Positions 28,770 to 37,717 of a stretch of DNA of 58,208 bases are shown here, piece after piece. The position numbers and the translations under genes were made by a program. The stretch is from Chromatiales bacterium (lineage in GTDB: Bacteria > Pseudomonadota > Gammaproteobacteria > Steroidobacterales > BM003): contig PKUM01000126.1 in the NCBI GenBank assembly GCA_002868855.1, positions 1-58,208 of the forward strand, in the 5' to 3' direction. Numbering within the stretch: position 1 is the first letter of the stretch; every line of letters starts with the position of its first letter. The notes under the pieces were generated by a model. It was not told the DNA's origin. It worked only from the letters and a program-made list of their open reading frames with translations, and ran no database searches.

Positions 28770-30160
28770 GAAAACGCCTCGTCGCCATAGGCCTCCGCAA
28801 CAAGGTTCTCGAACTTGGTGTACTCGCCAAGAAACGTCAGATGGATGTCGCCAACGGGGCCGTTACGCTGCTTCGCGATGATCACGTCGGCGATTCCCTT
28901 GCGCGGCGTATCCTGATCGTAAACCTCTTCGCGATAAATAAACGCAATGACATCTGCGTCCTGCTCGATCGCGCCCGACTCGCGCAAATCCGACATCACT
29001 GGTCGCTTGTCGGTTCGCTGTTCCACGCTGCGGTTGAGCTGAGACAACGCGATGATCGGAACATTCAGTTCCTTGGCCAGTGCTTTCAGGGAGCGTGAGA
29101 TTTCTGAGATCTCGGTGGCGCGATTTTCCTTTGTCCCGGTTACCTGCATAAGCTGGAGGTAATCGATCACGATCAAGCCGAGACCATGCTCGCGAGCAAG
29201 CCGGCGCGCCCGCGCGCGCACCTCGGTCGGAGTGAGGGCCGGCGTGTCGTCGATAAAAATCGGTGCCTGCGACATCATGGCCACGGCCATATTGATCCGA
29301 TTCCAGTCTTCGTCCGTGAACCGTCCTCGCCGCAGATTGGACTGGTTTACCCTGCCGATCGAACCGATCATCCGGAAACTCAGCTGCTCGGCCGACATCT
29401 CCATACTGAATATCGCAACCGGAATCTTGCTTCCTATCGCGGCATTCTCGGCAATGTTGACCGCGAGCGTGGTCTTGCCCATCGATGGCCGTCCGGCAAT
29501 GATTATCAGGTCGCTGCGCTGCAAACCTGCGGTCATTTCGTCGAACTGGGCGAAACCCGACGACACACCGGTTATGTCCTCGTCCGAATGGCTGAGGACG
29601 TCGAGACGATCTACCGTGGCTGGCAAAATCTGGCGTAGTGACTGAAATCCGGATCCGTGGCGTTTGCCTCGTTCGGCGATCTCAAATACCCGCCGTTCTG
29701 CCTCGTCCACCAATGCGCTGGCGGAGCGGCCCTCCGGTGAAAATGCACTGCCGGCAATTTCGCCTGCGGCGTCGATCAGCGATCTCAACAGCGATCGCTC
29801 GCGGACGATATCTGCATAGGCGCGAATATTCGCCGCACTCGGGGTCTCGTTGGCCAGGGTTCCGAGATAAGCGAGACCGCCGCATTTCTGCAATTTGTCG
29901 CGCCGCTCGAGATGTTCCGAGAGCGTTACAGCGTCGAACGGACTGTGCTCGTCTGCCAGCGCCGCGATTGCCGCGAAAATCAATTGATGATCGACGCGGT
30001 AAAAATCATTCTCATTGACGCGGTCGGCGATTTTATCCCACGCCGAATTATCGAGCATCAGCCCACCCAGCACGGCCTGCTCCGCCTCAGTCGAGTGCGG
30101 AGGAACGCGGATCGATCGTGTATCCGCTTCCTGGTCCCGTGTCTCGGCTAGCTCTGCCAT
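28766..30160 (-). CDS. dnaB: Replicative DNA helicase DnaB
   Basis: The hexameric 5'-3' helicase of the replication fork, 464 residues. The N-terminal domain (PPHSTEAEQAVLGGLMLDN) and the RecA-like C-terminal domain are both complete, with Walker A in IIAGRPSMGKTTLA, IFSMEMSAEQL, IVIDYLQLM and SQLNRSVEQR. No intein is present. It lies after rplI as in most gammaproteobacteria. Confidence 0.97.
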   Translation of the reverse strand: MAELAETRDQEADTRSIRVPPHSTEAEQAVLGGLMLDNSAWDKIADRVNENDFYRVDHQLIFAAIAALADEHSPFDAVTLSEHLERRDKLQKCGGLAYLGTLANETPSAANIRAYADIVRERSLLRSLIDAAGEIAGSAFSPEGRSASALVDEAERRVFEIAERGKRHGSGFQSLRQILPATVDRLDVLSHSDEDITGVSSGFAQFDEMTAGLQRSDLIIIAGRPSMGKTTLAVNIAENAAIGSKIPVAIFSMEMSAEQLSFRMIGSIGRVNQSNLRRGRFTDEDWNRINMAVAMMSQAPIFIDDTPALTPTEVRARARRLAREHGLGLIVIDYLQLMQVTGTKENRATEISEISRSLKALAKELNVPIIALSQLNRSVEQRTDKRPVMSDLRESGAIEQDADVIAFIYREEVYDQDTPRKGIADVIIAKQRNGPVGDIHLTFLGEYTKFENLVAEAYGDEAFS

Positions 30161-30275
30161 CGCCCGCGACTTGTCAACCTCTCCCCCATCTAACGGGTAT
30201 AACCGTGAACCCGAGTCAAACGCAAGCCCAACCGTTTTCGCGCCACCCGAAGGTCAACGACGAAGCGGGCGGAGT

Positions 30276-30725
30276 TTACTCTTCGCCCACCACGTTGACC
30301 GGCACCATGACCGATACGCTGGAGTGAAGATGGATCTCGACTTCGTGTTCACCGGCTGACCTGATCGGGCCATCGGCCATTCTGATTTCGCGTTTCTCGA
30401 CGGCGATACCGGCTTTCTCGCACGCTTCGGCAATATCAGCGGTGCCGATCGACCCAAACAATTTACCTTCGGTGCCCGCCTTGGCGGCAATAGTCAGAGC
30501 AAATCCCTCGAATTGCTTTGCGCGCTCGGTTGCCGCATCCAACTCGACGACAGCCTTTTTCTCCAGCTCGGCCCGGCGTATTTCCATTTTCGCGACGTTC
30601 TCGGCGGTCGCGAGCGCCGCCTTGCCCTGCGGCAGCAGGAAATTCCGGCCGTAACCCGAACGGACCTTGACCTGATCACCGATTTCACCGAGGTTTTCAA
30701 TTTTTTCCAACAGAATAACGTTCAT
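30276..30725 (-). CDS. rplI: 50S ribosomal protein L9
   Basis: A 149-residue L9 starting MNVILLEKIENLGEIGDQV, with the signature VRSGYGRNFLLPQGKA, a long central helix and a C-terminal domain with LFGSIGTADIAEA. The ATG at 30725 has GGAGACTGGAA directly upstream; a longer reading frame to 30812 would enter the DUF2232 gene. Confidence 0.97.
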   Translation of the reverse strand: MNVILLEKIENLGEIGDQVKVRSGYGRNFLLPQGKAALATAENVAKMEIRRAELEKKAVVELDAATERAKQFEGFALTIAAKAGTEGKLFGSIGTADIAEACEKAGIAVEKREIRMADGPIRSAGEHEVEIHLHSSVSVMVPVNVVGEE

Positions 30726-30759
30726 TTCCAGTCTCCTGCGCAGCAGACCCGTGCGCGGG

Positions 30760-31695
30760 TCAAATACGCTTCCGAACATCCAGCCAGTTGTCGAGAAATC
30801 CCGCCCCGGCAAGCACCGGCATGCCGATCTGACCGACGAGAATCAGCAACACGTACATCATTACCAAAATCGATTTGTGCAGTCCTCTTTCCGCTACCAG
30901 ATAATGCGCGACGGAAAGCCCCTGCAAAACCAGAAAGATCAAAAACATCCACGCCAGATTGGTCATTACGATCCAACCCGTCACGATCGCCAGCCCGATG
31001 ACCACGGTTACGACAATGATCAACAACCGCCCGAGGCGCAATTGCCGAAACTGCTCGCCAAATCCCGGCTCGCCGTCTCCGGACTTGTACCACCAGCAGC
31101 CGATAAAAAGACTGACCAGGTAACCGAGCGCCATGAAGCCAACGAAAAGGCCCGGGAAAATCGACACAATCGCCCCTTCGGCCTCTTCCGGCATCCGGCC
31201 AAATCCAAGCTGGGCCATGGCCTCCCAAACGCCGCGCAGCACGTCCAGCGCCAATGCACGTACGTCGGGCACCAGCGCCAGGCCAACCAGCAAAATCAAA
31301 AAGCCGGTAGCCGCCGCCACCTGAAAACTCAGGCTCAGCGAACGATAGCGCGTCTGCACTGCGGCAAGACCAAGCAACGGCAACCAGTTAATTGCCGCTA
31401 CCGTCAATGCTCTTCCCACGGCTGCCGGCCCGCCAACCGCGAGCGACAACACGCTCAGTATCAGCGCCGCAAACGCCGCGGTAACAAGACCATAATGCGG
31501 ATCGCGGCGCAGACACAGGTAAACGAGTAGTCCCCCTCCGAGAATACCCAGAGGCGGTAACAACATCGAAGCGGCAAGCAGCAATGCGCCTCTGTGCCGG
31601 CGCGCTTCAACCCAGCCGAAAAACTCGTCCACGTTTACCCAAAAATTGCTTGGCTCAGATGCGCCGGCCGACCGCGACCAGCGCACTCGCCGCAA
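30760..31695 (-). CDS. DUF2232 polytopic membrane protein
   Basis: A membrane protein with about eight hydrophobic segments, of the DUF2232 family often found between rpsR and rplI in gammaproteobacteria. Its biochemical role is unknown. The reading frame can begin right after rpsR at 31695 (311 residues), but the first 20 residues are polar and a GTG at 31632 giving 290 residues is equally likely. Its place in a ribosomal-protein transcript is conserved context, not evidence of a ribosomal role. Confidence 0.8.
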   Translation of the reverse strand: MRRVRWSRSAGASEPSNFWVNVDEFFGWVEARRHRGALLLAASMLLPPLGILGGGLLVYLCLRRDPHYGLVTAAFAALILSVLSLAVGGPAAVGRALTVAAINWLPLLGLAAVQTRYRSLSLSFQVAAATGFLILLVGLALVPDVRALALDVLRGVWEAMAQLGFGRMPEEAEGAIVSIFPGLFVGFMALGYLVSLFIGCWWYKSGDGEPGFGEQFRQLRLGRLLIIVVTVVIGLAIVTGWIVMTNLAWMFLIFLVLQGLSVAHYLVAERGLHKSILVMMYVLLILVGQIGMPVLAGAGFLDNWLDVRKRI

Positions 31696-31920
31696 TCAAT
31701 GCCGATCTGTATACGGCAACAGGGCGAGAAATCTGGCACGCTTGACCGCAACCGCCAGCTGCCGCTGGTAATTCGCTTTCGTACCGGTAATACGGCTCGG
31801 CACGATCTTGCCGGTTTCGGTCACGTAGTTCTTCAGCGTCGCGATGTCTTTGTAGTCAATCTCCTTCACGCCGTCAGCCGTGAAGCGACAGAATTTTCTC
31901 CTGCGGAAAAATCTGGCCAT
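31696..31920 (-). CDS. rpsR: 30S ribosomal protein S18
   Basis: A 74-residue S18 starting [17 protein letters not shown], with [18 protein letters not shown], the conserved core. It lies between rpsF and the DUF2232 gene. Confidence 0.97.
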   Translation of the reverse strand: MARFFRRRKFCRFTADGVKEIDYKDIATLKNYVTETGKIVPSRITGTKANYQRQLAVAVKRARFLALLPYTDRH

Positions 31921-31954
31921 ATCTAATTACTCCTGATGATTCTAAATCTGCTAA

Positions 31955-32497
31955 TCAGACGCTTGCCGAGGACTTGTCGGCCTCGCCCGCTTCCGCATCG
32001 ACCCCTTCGGTCGCGTCTGCGGTCTCAGCTTCGGGCTCATTCGCAGCAGCCTTCACGGGCTCACCCGCAGCCGCCTCAGCGGCGACCGATGGCGCGGTAT
32101 CCGGCATCGGGGTATCGGGCTTCGCGCTGTCTTGATCCCCAGATGCTTCGCGGCGGTTCTCGCGCGGACGCTCCTCTTCTTCGGCTTTGGCCATCAATGA
32201 GGGTTCGGTTATCGCTTCTTTGCGACTGATCACCAAGTGACGCAATACCGCGTCGTTGAACCGGAAGGCACCGGTCAACTCATCGAGAATTGGCTTGTCG
32301 CATTCTACGTTCAGCAGAACGTAATGAGCCTTGTGGATCTTGTTGATCGGGAACGCCAGCTGACGCCGCCCCCAATCTTCAAGGCGATGGATTGTGCCAC
32401 TGCCTGTCTCAATAAGACTGCGGTAGCGCTCGAGCATGGCAGGAACTTGCTCGCTCTGGTCCGGATGGACCAGAAACACGATTTCGTAATGACGCAT
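31955..32497 (-). CDS. rpsF: 30S ribosomal protein S6 with long acidic tail
   Basis: The N-terminal 100 residues are a normal S6 ([45 protein letters not shown]). From about residue 112 a tail of roughly 70 residues follows, rich in Glu, Ala, Pro and Asp, bringing the protein to 180 residues against about 130 in Escherichia, where the short tail receives added glutamates by RimK. The ATG at 32497 follows GGGAGTG. It leads rpsF-rpsR-DUF2232-rplI-dnaB-alr. Confidence 0.95.
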   Translation of the reverse strand: MRHYEIVFLVHPDQSEQVPAMLERYRSLIETGSGTIHRLEDWGRRQLAFPINKIHKAHYVLLNVECDKPILDELTGAFRFNDAVLRHLVISRKEAITEPSLMAKAEEEERPRENRREASGDQDSAKPDTPMPDTAPSVAAEAAAGEPVKAAANEPEAETADATEGVDAEAGEADKSSASV

Positions 32498-32661
32498 TGT
32501 CACTCCCTTCGGGTTAATCAGCCTCCCGTCGACGTCCTTTGGATCACGCGGTGAGGCAAGGAGCTTCGCGGCCCATAACAAGCGGACCACGAAGAAAGCC
32601 GGCGAATTCTAAGTTAGCAAGAGATCTTGTGCAACCGAAATGCCGGCCCGGCGCGATCCGA

Positions 32662-33408
32662 TCAATGGCCCGCTCTCTGACGCACTGCCTCGTAAAGACA
32701 GATACCGCTTGCAACCGAGACATTCAGGCTTTCCACCAGTCCGCGCATTGGCAACCGGACCAGCAGATCACAATGTTCCCTCGTCAGCCGCCGCAACCCG
32801 CTTTCCTCGCCACCCATCACCAGCGCGATTCGCCCGCCGAGGTCCGCTTCCGCATAACCTGTCTCAGCGTCCGCATCGGTGCCGACGCACCAGATCCCGG
32901 CCTCTTTCAGGCTGCGCATGGCTCGCGCGAGGTTGCGAACCCGCACCAGCGGCGTCGTCTCCGCCGCCCCGCACGCTACCTTTCGGACGGTTGATGTCAG
33001 TCCGACCGCGCGGTCGCGCGGAACGATGACTGCGTCGGCGCCGGCCCCGTCGGCGACCCGCAGACAGGCACCGAGGTTATGCGGATCCTTGACGCCGTCG
33101 AGCACCAGAAGCAAGGGCTGGTCGACTCCGTCGAGATGCCGCAACAGCCTCTTCTCGTCCCAAGGCTCGGCCGGGCGAAGCCGAACGGCGATACCCTGGT
33201 GAACCCCATGGCACTGCCGGTCGAGCACATCGGCTGCGACCAGGCTGACAGAAATTCCCGCCGCCCTCGCCTGCTCCACCAGCGCTGCGACCCGACCTCC
33301 AGGACGGTCCTGTAACGCCAGCATCGCGGTCACCCGTGCCGGCGCCGCGCGCAAAACATGCGCAACCGCATGGATACCGTAGACAGTCTCGGAACGATCC
33401 GCGCTCAT
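32662..33408 (-). CDS. rlmB: 23S rRNA (guanosine-2251-2'-O)-methyltransferase
   Basis: A SpoU-class SPOUT methyltransferase that methylates G2251 in the peptidyl-transferase P loop. It is 248 residues long. The N-terminal substrate-binding domain begins VYGIHAVAHVLR. The catalytic knot shows LDGVKDPHNLGACLR, VMGGEESGLRR and GLVESLNVSVASGI. Its ATG overlaps the rnr stop as ATGA, the usual rnr-rlmB pair. Confidence 0.96.
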   Translation of the reverse strand: MSADRSETVYGIHAVAHVLRAAPARVTAMLALQDRPGGRVAALVEQARAAGISVSLVAADVLDRQCHGVHQGIAVRLRPAEPWDEKRLLRHLDGVDQPLLLVLDGVKDPHNLGACLRVADGAGADAVIVPRDRAVGLTSTVRKVACGAAETTPLVRVRNLARAMRSLKEAGIWCVGTDADAETGYAEADLGGRIALVMGGEESGLRRLTREHCDLLVRLPMRGLVESLNVSVASGICLYEAVRQRAGH

Positions 33409-35642
33409 CGCCGCCGGCGCCGCTTCCGCGCAGCGCGTGGCTGGCTCTCCGGTTGTCCTGCAGTGGCAACCGGTACGAAATCGATCTTGCGGTCTTCGAG
33501 ACTTGCGCGCGCGACCCGAACCCTCAATTCATCGGTCAGGCCGTAGGTCGCCCCGGAGCGTTGTCCGACCATCCGGTGGCGCGTGCGATCGTGATCGAAA
33601 TAGTCGTTTCCGAGCGAGGTCACATGCACAAGGCCGTCTATCTGCATGCCCTTGAGTGTGACAAACACGCCGAAATCGGTAACTCCGGTAATTATTCCGT
33701 CGAATTCCTCGCCCAGCTTGTCCTGCATGAATTCGATCTTGAGCCACTGCACGGCTTCACGGGTGGCATCGTCAGCGCGTCGCTCGGCTGCAGAACAAAG
33801 CGAACCCAGCTCCAGCATATGGCCGGGCGAGTAGGAGAAATCGCCGGCAGTCCCGCCCTCGAGTACGTGGCGGATACCGCGGTGAACCAGGAGATCCGGG
33901 TAGCGCCGGATCGGCGACGTAAAATGAGCGTAAGCTTCGAGCGCCAGCCCGAAGTGACCGCCGTTTTCCGGCCGATAATCGGCCTGGGCCATCGCCCGCA
34001 ACATTACTGTCTCGATTAATTCCACGTCCGGTCGGCCGCGAATCGACTCGAACAGCGCGGTAATGTGCCTGGGTTCGAGCTTGTCGAGCCCACCCAGAGA
34101 CAAACCCAGCCCTTGCAGAAATTCGCGTGCCGCCGCGATCCGTTCTTCGCCCGGGCCTTCGTGCACCCGATACAGCGTCGGAATACGGTGACGGGCGAGA
34201 AACTGCGCCGCCTGAACGTTGGCCGCAATCATGCACTCCTCGATCAAGCGATGCGCATCATTACGGCTGCGCGCCTGGATATTCGCAATTCGGCCGCTTT
34301 CGTCGAAAATCAACTGCGCTTCGGGGATATCGAAATCAATCGCGCCGCGCTGGCGTCGCGCAGCGGACAGAGCGTGATACACGTCATACAAGTGCTGCAG
34401 CGCCGGTAGCAATTTTGCGTGACGGCGCCTGAGTTGAGCATTCTCGTCGATGAGCATCGACGCAACTTCGTCATAGGTCAGGCGCGCAGCCGAGTTCATG
34501 ACCGCGGCATAGAATTTCGAACGGCTCACCTTGCCTGCGGGCGTCACGTGCATCTCGCAAACCATGCATAAACGATCTACTTTGGGCTTTAACGAACACA
34601 GCCCGTTCGACAGCTCCTCTGGCAGCATCGGCACAACACGAGTCGGGAAATACACCGAGGTTCCCCGCTCTTGCGCCTCTTCGTCGAGTGCGGTGCCAAG
34701 ACGAACGTAGTGCGACACATCGGCAATTGCCACGAGTACGCGCCAGCCGCCGCGAATTTTCTCCGCGAACACCGCATCGTCAAAATCTTTCGCGTCTTCG
34801 CCGTCTATGGTTACCAGCGGTACGTCGCGCAAATCCACGCGGTCCTTTTTTGCCGCCAGCGGAACTCGCGGCCCGAACGTCTGCACTTCGCGATCGACTT
34901 CGGTGGACCAGCGATGCGGCAGACCGTGAGCGTGGATCGCAAGCTCGGTTTCGATACCCGGCGCATCGGGCTCACCGAGAACCTGGCTGACCCGTCCAAC
35001 CGGCTGCGCAACGGCGCTTGGTGGCGACACGATATCGACGAGCACCAACTGCCCGTGGCGCGCGTTTCCAGCGTTTTTGTCAGGCACGATCACCTGGTGG
35101 GTAATGCGCGGATTGTCGGGCACCACGAATCCCACTCCGCGCTCACGAAGGTAGCGCCCGACGATCTCGGTAGAGCAGCGCTGCAGAACTTCCGCAATAG
35201 TGCCCTCCGGCCGACCGCGCCGGTCGTAACCCTTGATGCGAACCGCAATCCGGTCGCCGTGAAACACCTCGCGCATCTGGCGTGCCGCCAGATAGACGTC
35301 GTCCCCGCCGGCGTCCGGGATCAGGAAGCCGAAGCCATCCGCATGACCCTGGACCCGACCGACAACCAGGTGCACTTTTTCCGGAAGGCAGTATTCCTCG
35401 CGCCGATTCTGTATGAGCTGGCCGTCCCGGATCATTGCCTTGAGACGACGCTGGAAAGCATGGCGAGCCGGATTTCCCTTGACCCTGAGCGCACCCACAA
35501 GCGACTTGAAGTCCATCGGGCGACCGGCCCCTTCCAGCACCTCGATGATCGCGGCGCGTTCCGGTACATCGGCCTTCGGGACTGATTCATTGACGCGGCG
35601 ATTACGCGAGTTTCGCTTGCCGCGTCCGGCATCTTTCGACAA
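33405..35642 (-). CDS. rnr: Ribonuclease R
   Basis: A processive 3'-5' exoribonuclease able to degrade structured RNA. It has 745 residues. An N-terminal helix-turn-helix and cold-shock domains precede the RNB domain, whose Asp-rich active site is in IDGEDAKDFDDAVF. HFTSPIRRYPDLLVHR follows, then an S1 domain (DGIITGVTDFGVFVTL) and a basic C-terminus ending in an Arg/Lys run. The start is TTG, preceded by AGGA at normal distance; no better start is seen. Confidence 0.96.
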   Translation of the reverse strand: MSKDAGRGKRNSRNRRVNESVPKADVPERAAIIEVLEGAGRPMDFKSLVGALRVKGNPARHAFQRRLKAMIRDGQLIQNRREEYCLPEKVHLVVGRVQGHADGFGFLIPDAGGDDVYLAARQMREVFHGDRIAVRIKGYDRRGRPEGTIAEVLQRCSTEIVGRYLRERGVGFVVPDNPRITHQVIVPDKNAGNARHGQLVLVDIVSPPSAVAQPVGRVSQVLGEPDAPGIETELAIHAHGLPHRWSTEVDREVQTFGPRVPLAAKKDRVDLRDVPLVTIDGEDAKDFDDAVFAEKIRGGWRVLVAIADVSHYVRLGTALDEEAQERGTSVYFPTRVVPMLPEELSNGLCSLKPKVDRLCMVCEMHVTPAGKVSRSKFYAAVMNSAARLTYDEVASMLIDENAQLRRRHAKLLPALQHLYDVYHALSAARRQRGAIDFDIPEAQLIFDESGRIANIQARSRNDAHRLIEECMIAANVQAAQFLARHRIPTLYRVHEGPGEERIAAAREFLQGLGLSLGGLDKLEPRHITALFESIRGRPDVELIETVMLRAMAQADYRPENGGHFGLALEAYAHFTSPIRRYPDLLVHRGIRHVLEGGTAGDFSYSPGHMLELGSLCSAAERRADDATREAVQWLKIEFMQDKLGEEFDGIITGVTDFGVFVTLKGMQIDGLVHVTSLGNDYFDHDRTRHRMVGQRSGATYGLTDELRVRVARASLEDRKIDFVPVATAGQPESQPRAARKRRRRR

Positions 35643-35651
35643 GTGTTTATC

Positions 35652-35696
35652 CTGACAGCTGAGTAAATTGACAAGGATACACGCTGTCAGTAAAGT
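35652..35696 (+). promoter_or_regulatory. Candidate sigma-70 promoter inside an inverted repeat
   Basis: TTGACA at 35668-35673 and TAAAGT at 35691-35696 are separated by 17 bases, a good -35 and spacing with a weaker -10. CTGACAGC at 35652-35659 and GCTGTCAG at 35683-35690 form a perfect 8-base inverted repeat around the -35. Transcription would run rightward toward the tRNA gene about 220 bases away. The palindrome could equally bind a regulator of the divergent rnr. Confidence 0.4.
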
Positions 35697-35713
35697 TCGC
35701 GCTCCGCGACGGC

Positions 35714-35759
35714 GGGCGCAGTTATTTTCCGGCCATGGGCGCTGTTATTTTTCGGCCAT
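35714..35759. repeat. 23-bp tandem duplication
   Basis: Two directly adjacent 23-base copies (35714-35736 and 35737-35759) differ at two positions. Each runs from GGGCGC through TTATTTT to CGGCCAT. It lies in the gap between rnr and the tRNA gene and has no coding sense. Confidence 0.75.
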
Positions 35760-35920
35760 CATTCTGCGTCCTGCGTCGATTGGCCCGGGACGGCACGGCC
35801 CGGAGCTTGCGGATGCGACTCCGGAGGCCAGCCTGATAGTCGAAAGTTAGACATCCCCGGAGTTTTTGTAGAAACTGCAAGCAAGCGACGCGTCGAATCA
35901 GCGTCGCGGATCGAGGCATT

Positions 35921-36007
35921 GCCCAGGTGGCGGAATTGGTAGACGCGCCAGCTTCAGGTGCTGGTCTACGTAAGTAGGTGGAGGTTCAAGTCCTCTCCTG
36001 GGCACCA
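35921..36007 (+). tRNA. tRNA-Leu (anticodon CAG)
   Basis: An 87-base gene including an encoded CCA. The acceptor GCCCAGG pairs with CCTGGGC. The D arm contains AATTGGTAGACGC. The anticodon stem CCAGC/GCTGG encloses loop TTCAGGT, so the anticodon is CAG reading CUG. A long class II variable arm (TCTACGTAAGTAGG region) and GGTTCAAGTCC in the T arm fit tRNA-Leu. A terminator follows 7 bases later. Confidence 0.97.
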
Positions 36008-36014
36008 GACACCC

Positions 36015-36043
36015 AACCCCCCGTTCTCGGGGGGTTGTCGTTT
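36015..36043 (+). terminator. Terminator of tRNA-Leu
   Basis: AACCCCCC at 36015-36022 and GGGGGGTT at 36029-36036 form a perfect 8-base stem with a 6-base loop, followed by the T-containing GTCGTTT. Its position directly after the tRNA supports a rho-independent terminator. Confidence 0.75.
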
Positions 36044-36307
36044 GTGCCAGCGGCCGAGCCATTTGCCCATGGCGCTGCCTTTACCGAAGTCGGCACCCTG
36101 TTTGCCCGGAGTCGCTACTCGATTCCTGCCACCGCGCGGCCGGCTTGCGGAGCACGCGCCACCGCAGCGGGGTCTTTAGATTTCTGCTCCGGGCACGGAA
36201 AATTGCGGAGGGTTGCCGCCCCCCGGCCGCAGCGATTTCGCCTGCAGTCGGATTACTCGGGCAGCGTGGCGGCCTGGCGCCCATTTCTGGTAAGACGCGG
36301 CGCGCGG
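36044..36307. other. Non-coding gap between tRNA-Leu and the desaturase gene
   Basis: About 260 bases with no reading frame that looks like a protein, and no clear hairpin or repeat. It lies downstream of both flanking genes, so no promoter is expected. Confidence 0.5.
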
Positions 36308-37282
36308 CTAACTCGTGGCAGAAACGGCGGCTTTTGCCGCGGCCTGGCGCCGCTCCGCGAGCCTCGCCAACAAACGCTCTTCGGTTTCCGGGCCACGGAC
36401 GAGCGCTCTCAGGAAGACCCCGGTATAGCTATTGTCGACGACTGCACCACGCGCCTCGATCGTAGGCCGCATCAACTCATGCAGCTCTTCCAGGTTGTAC
36501 CAGGGCACTGCGGGGTACACGTGATGACCAATGTGCCAATTGATATTGTTCCAGAAAAAACGCTGTACCGGGTTGGATATTGTCGTACGCGAACCGACGA
36601 GCTGGCCCTCGTTCCAAGGAGTTTCGTAGTGTTCGGCAAGAAAGCGGATCGAGTTGAAAACCGAGAAAATGAACACCGGCACCAGCCAGACCTCGAGGGT
36701 CTTGCCCAGCACCCCGTTGCGCATCGCCCACGCAATCAGCGCCCAGTAACAAGCAATTTTCAATGCCGTTTCAAACAAGTGAATGGCCCACTGTTTGGGC
36801 CCGAATCGCTGCACCGGATATATAAAATTGAAGTGGATAAAACTAAGCAGCGCGCCGCCGATGATGTATGCATAGAAAAGGACAAAGTCCAGAACGCCGC
36901 GTTTACCCATCGTGAACGCGTCGGGATCGCGTGGCGAGCGGTTATAGCGGTGATGCTCGAGATGGTCCTCCTTGAACGCAATGAACGAAGCCATCAACGG
37001 CAGCATGCAGACAATACCGAATGCGAGATTTGCCCAGCGCGCCCGGAACAGCGTGTTGTGGGTGCCGTCATGCATAAACGTCACCATGCCCATCCACAGG
37101 TATCCGATGCCGACATAAGCCACCCACTTGAGTGCGGCCGACGGCGTCGTCCAGGCAAGCCAGGTCAACGCCACCATCATGCTCAAAAACAGTGGGATTT
37201 TGACCAGGTTTGGCAGAACGCGCATTTCGGTCAGGCGACGAACATCCGCCCTCGACAAGGGTTTATCGGCAACGAAGTTCAT
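36308..37282 (-). CDS. Membrane fatty acid desaturase family protein
   Basis: A 324-residue di-iron membrane oxygenase/desaturase. Three histidine boxes are seen: HDGTHN (about 74-79), HLEHHRYNR (about 107-115) and HIGHHVYP (about 247-254). Four hydrophobic segments fit the family fold. It could desaturate or hydroxylate a fatty acyl chain in the membrane; the boxes do not separate acyl-lipid desaturases from carotenoid or sphingolipid oxygenases. It is a single gene flanked by non-coding DNA. A role for the ceramide made by the cluster 3 kb away is conceivable but unsupported. Confidence 0.8.
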   Translation of the reverse strand: MNFVADKPLSRADVRRLTEMRVLPNLVKIPLFLSMMVALTWLAWTTPSAALKWVAYVGIGYLWMGMVTFMHDGTHNTLFRARWANLAFGIVCMLPLMASFIAFKEDHLEHHRYNRSPRDPDAFTMGKRGVLDFVLFYAYIIGGALLSFIHFNFIYPVQRFGPKQWAIHLFETALKIACYWALIAWAMRNGVLGKTLEVWLVPVFIFSVFNSIRFLAEHYETPWNEGQLVGSRTTISNPVQRFFWNNINWHIGHHVYPAVPWYNLEELHELMRPTIEARGAVVDNSYTGVFLRALVRGPETEERLLARLAERRQAAAKAAVSATS

Positions 37283-37412
37283 ACTGTCGTAGTTCCCGTG
37301 TGAAGATGAAAAAATAGGACTAATGTCCCTTCACAGAGAACTTGCTCGGAAAGAGCGTGGGCAAATGCCCCCTGAAGATTCCTTGAATTGTACCCGATCC
37401 GACCACACCACG

Positions 37413-37461
37413 GTTAGCCCGGGCCACGCCAATGATCTTCCTTGCGGTCGCCCGGGCTAAC
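37413..37461. repeat. Perfect 12-bp inverted repeat
   Basis: GTTAGCCCGGGC at 37413-37424 and GCCCGGGCTAAC at 37450-37461 are exact reverse complements with 25 bases between them. It lies about 130-180 bases upstream of the desaturase start. There is no T run, so it is not an ordinary terminator; a REP-like element, an operator or a remnant of a small mobile repeat are options. Confidence 0.7.
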
Positions 37462-37639
37462 GATTGGCGTCTGAACCGAGCCGTCGTTTCGCTGCCTGCA
37501 AACCGCGGTTCCCGGGACTAGCGCGGGCCGCGCCGCAGACCTCTCCGCGTCTCTACCGGCTCATCCTGCAAGTCTCACCAGCAGATCTGCTCTCAGCATC
37601 GGCGTCGAGCCCACAACGGCAGCGACAGCGGCGCCCCCT

Positions 37640-37669
37640 GAACCAAAACCCCGCGCATGGCGCGGGGTT
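37640..37669 (-). terminator. Intrinsic terminator of the class I aldolase gene
   Basis: CGCGGGGTT at 37661-37669 and AACCCCGCG at 37647-37655 give a 9-base GC-rich stem with a 5-base loop. On the leftward strand the stem runs into GGGGTTTTGG, a short T run. It lies 49 bases beyond the aldolase stop. Confidence 0.75.
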
Positions 37670-37717
37670 CCGGTCTTACAGCCTGATAGCCACTGAGAAG
37701 CGGCTACTCTTCCGGAC

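Larger units (their letters stand above)
37283..37717. other. Intergenic region upstream of the desaturase and downstream of the aldolase
   Basis: This 435-base gap holds the presumed desaturase promoter on the leftward strand, a perfect 12-base inverted repeat (37413-37461) and the aldolase terminator (37647-37669). No convincing coding sequence is present on either strand. Confidence 0.6.

Noticed and set aside
35978-37303. A 441-codon open frame on the plus strand
   Set aside because: It covers the tRNA 3' end and is antisense to the desaturase with its three histidine boxes. It has no family features.
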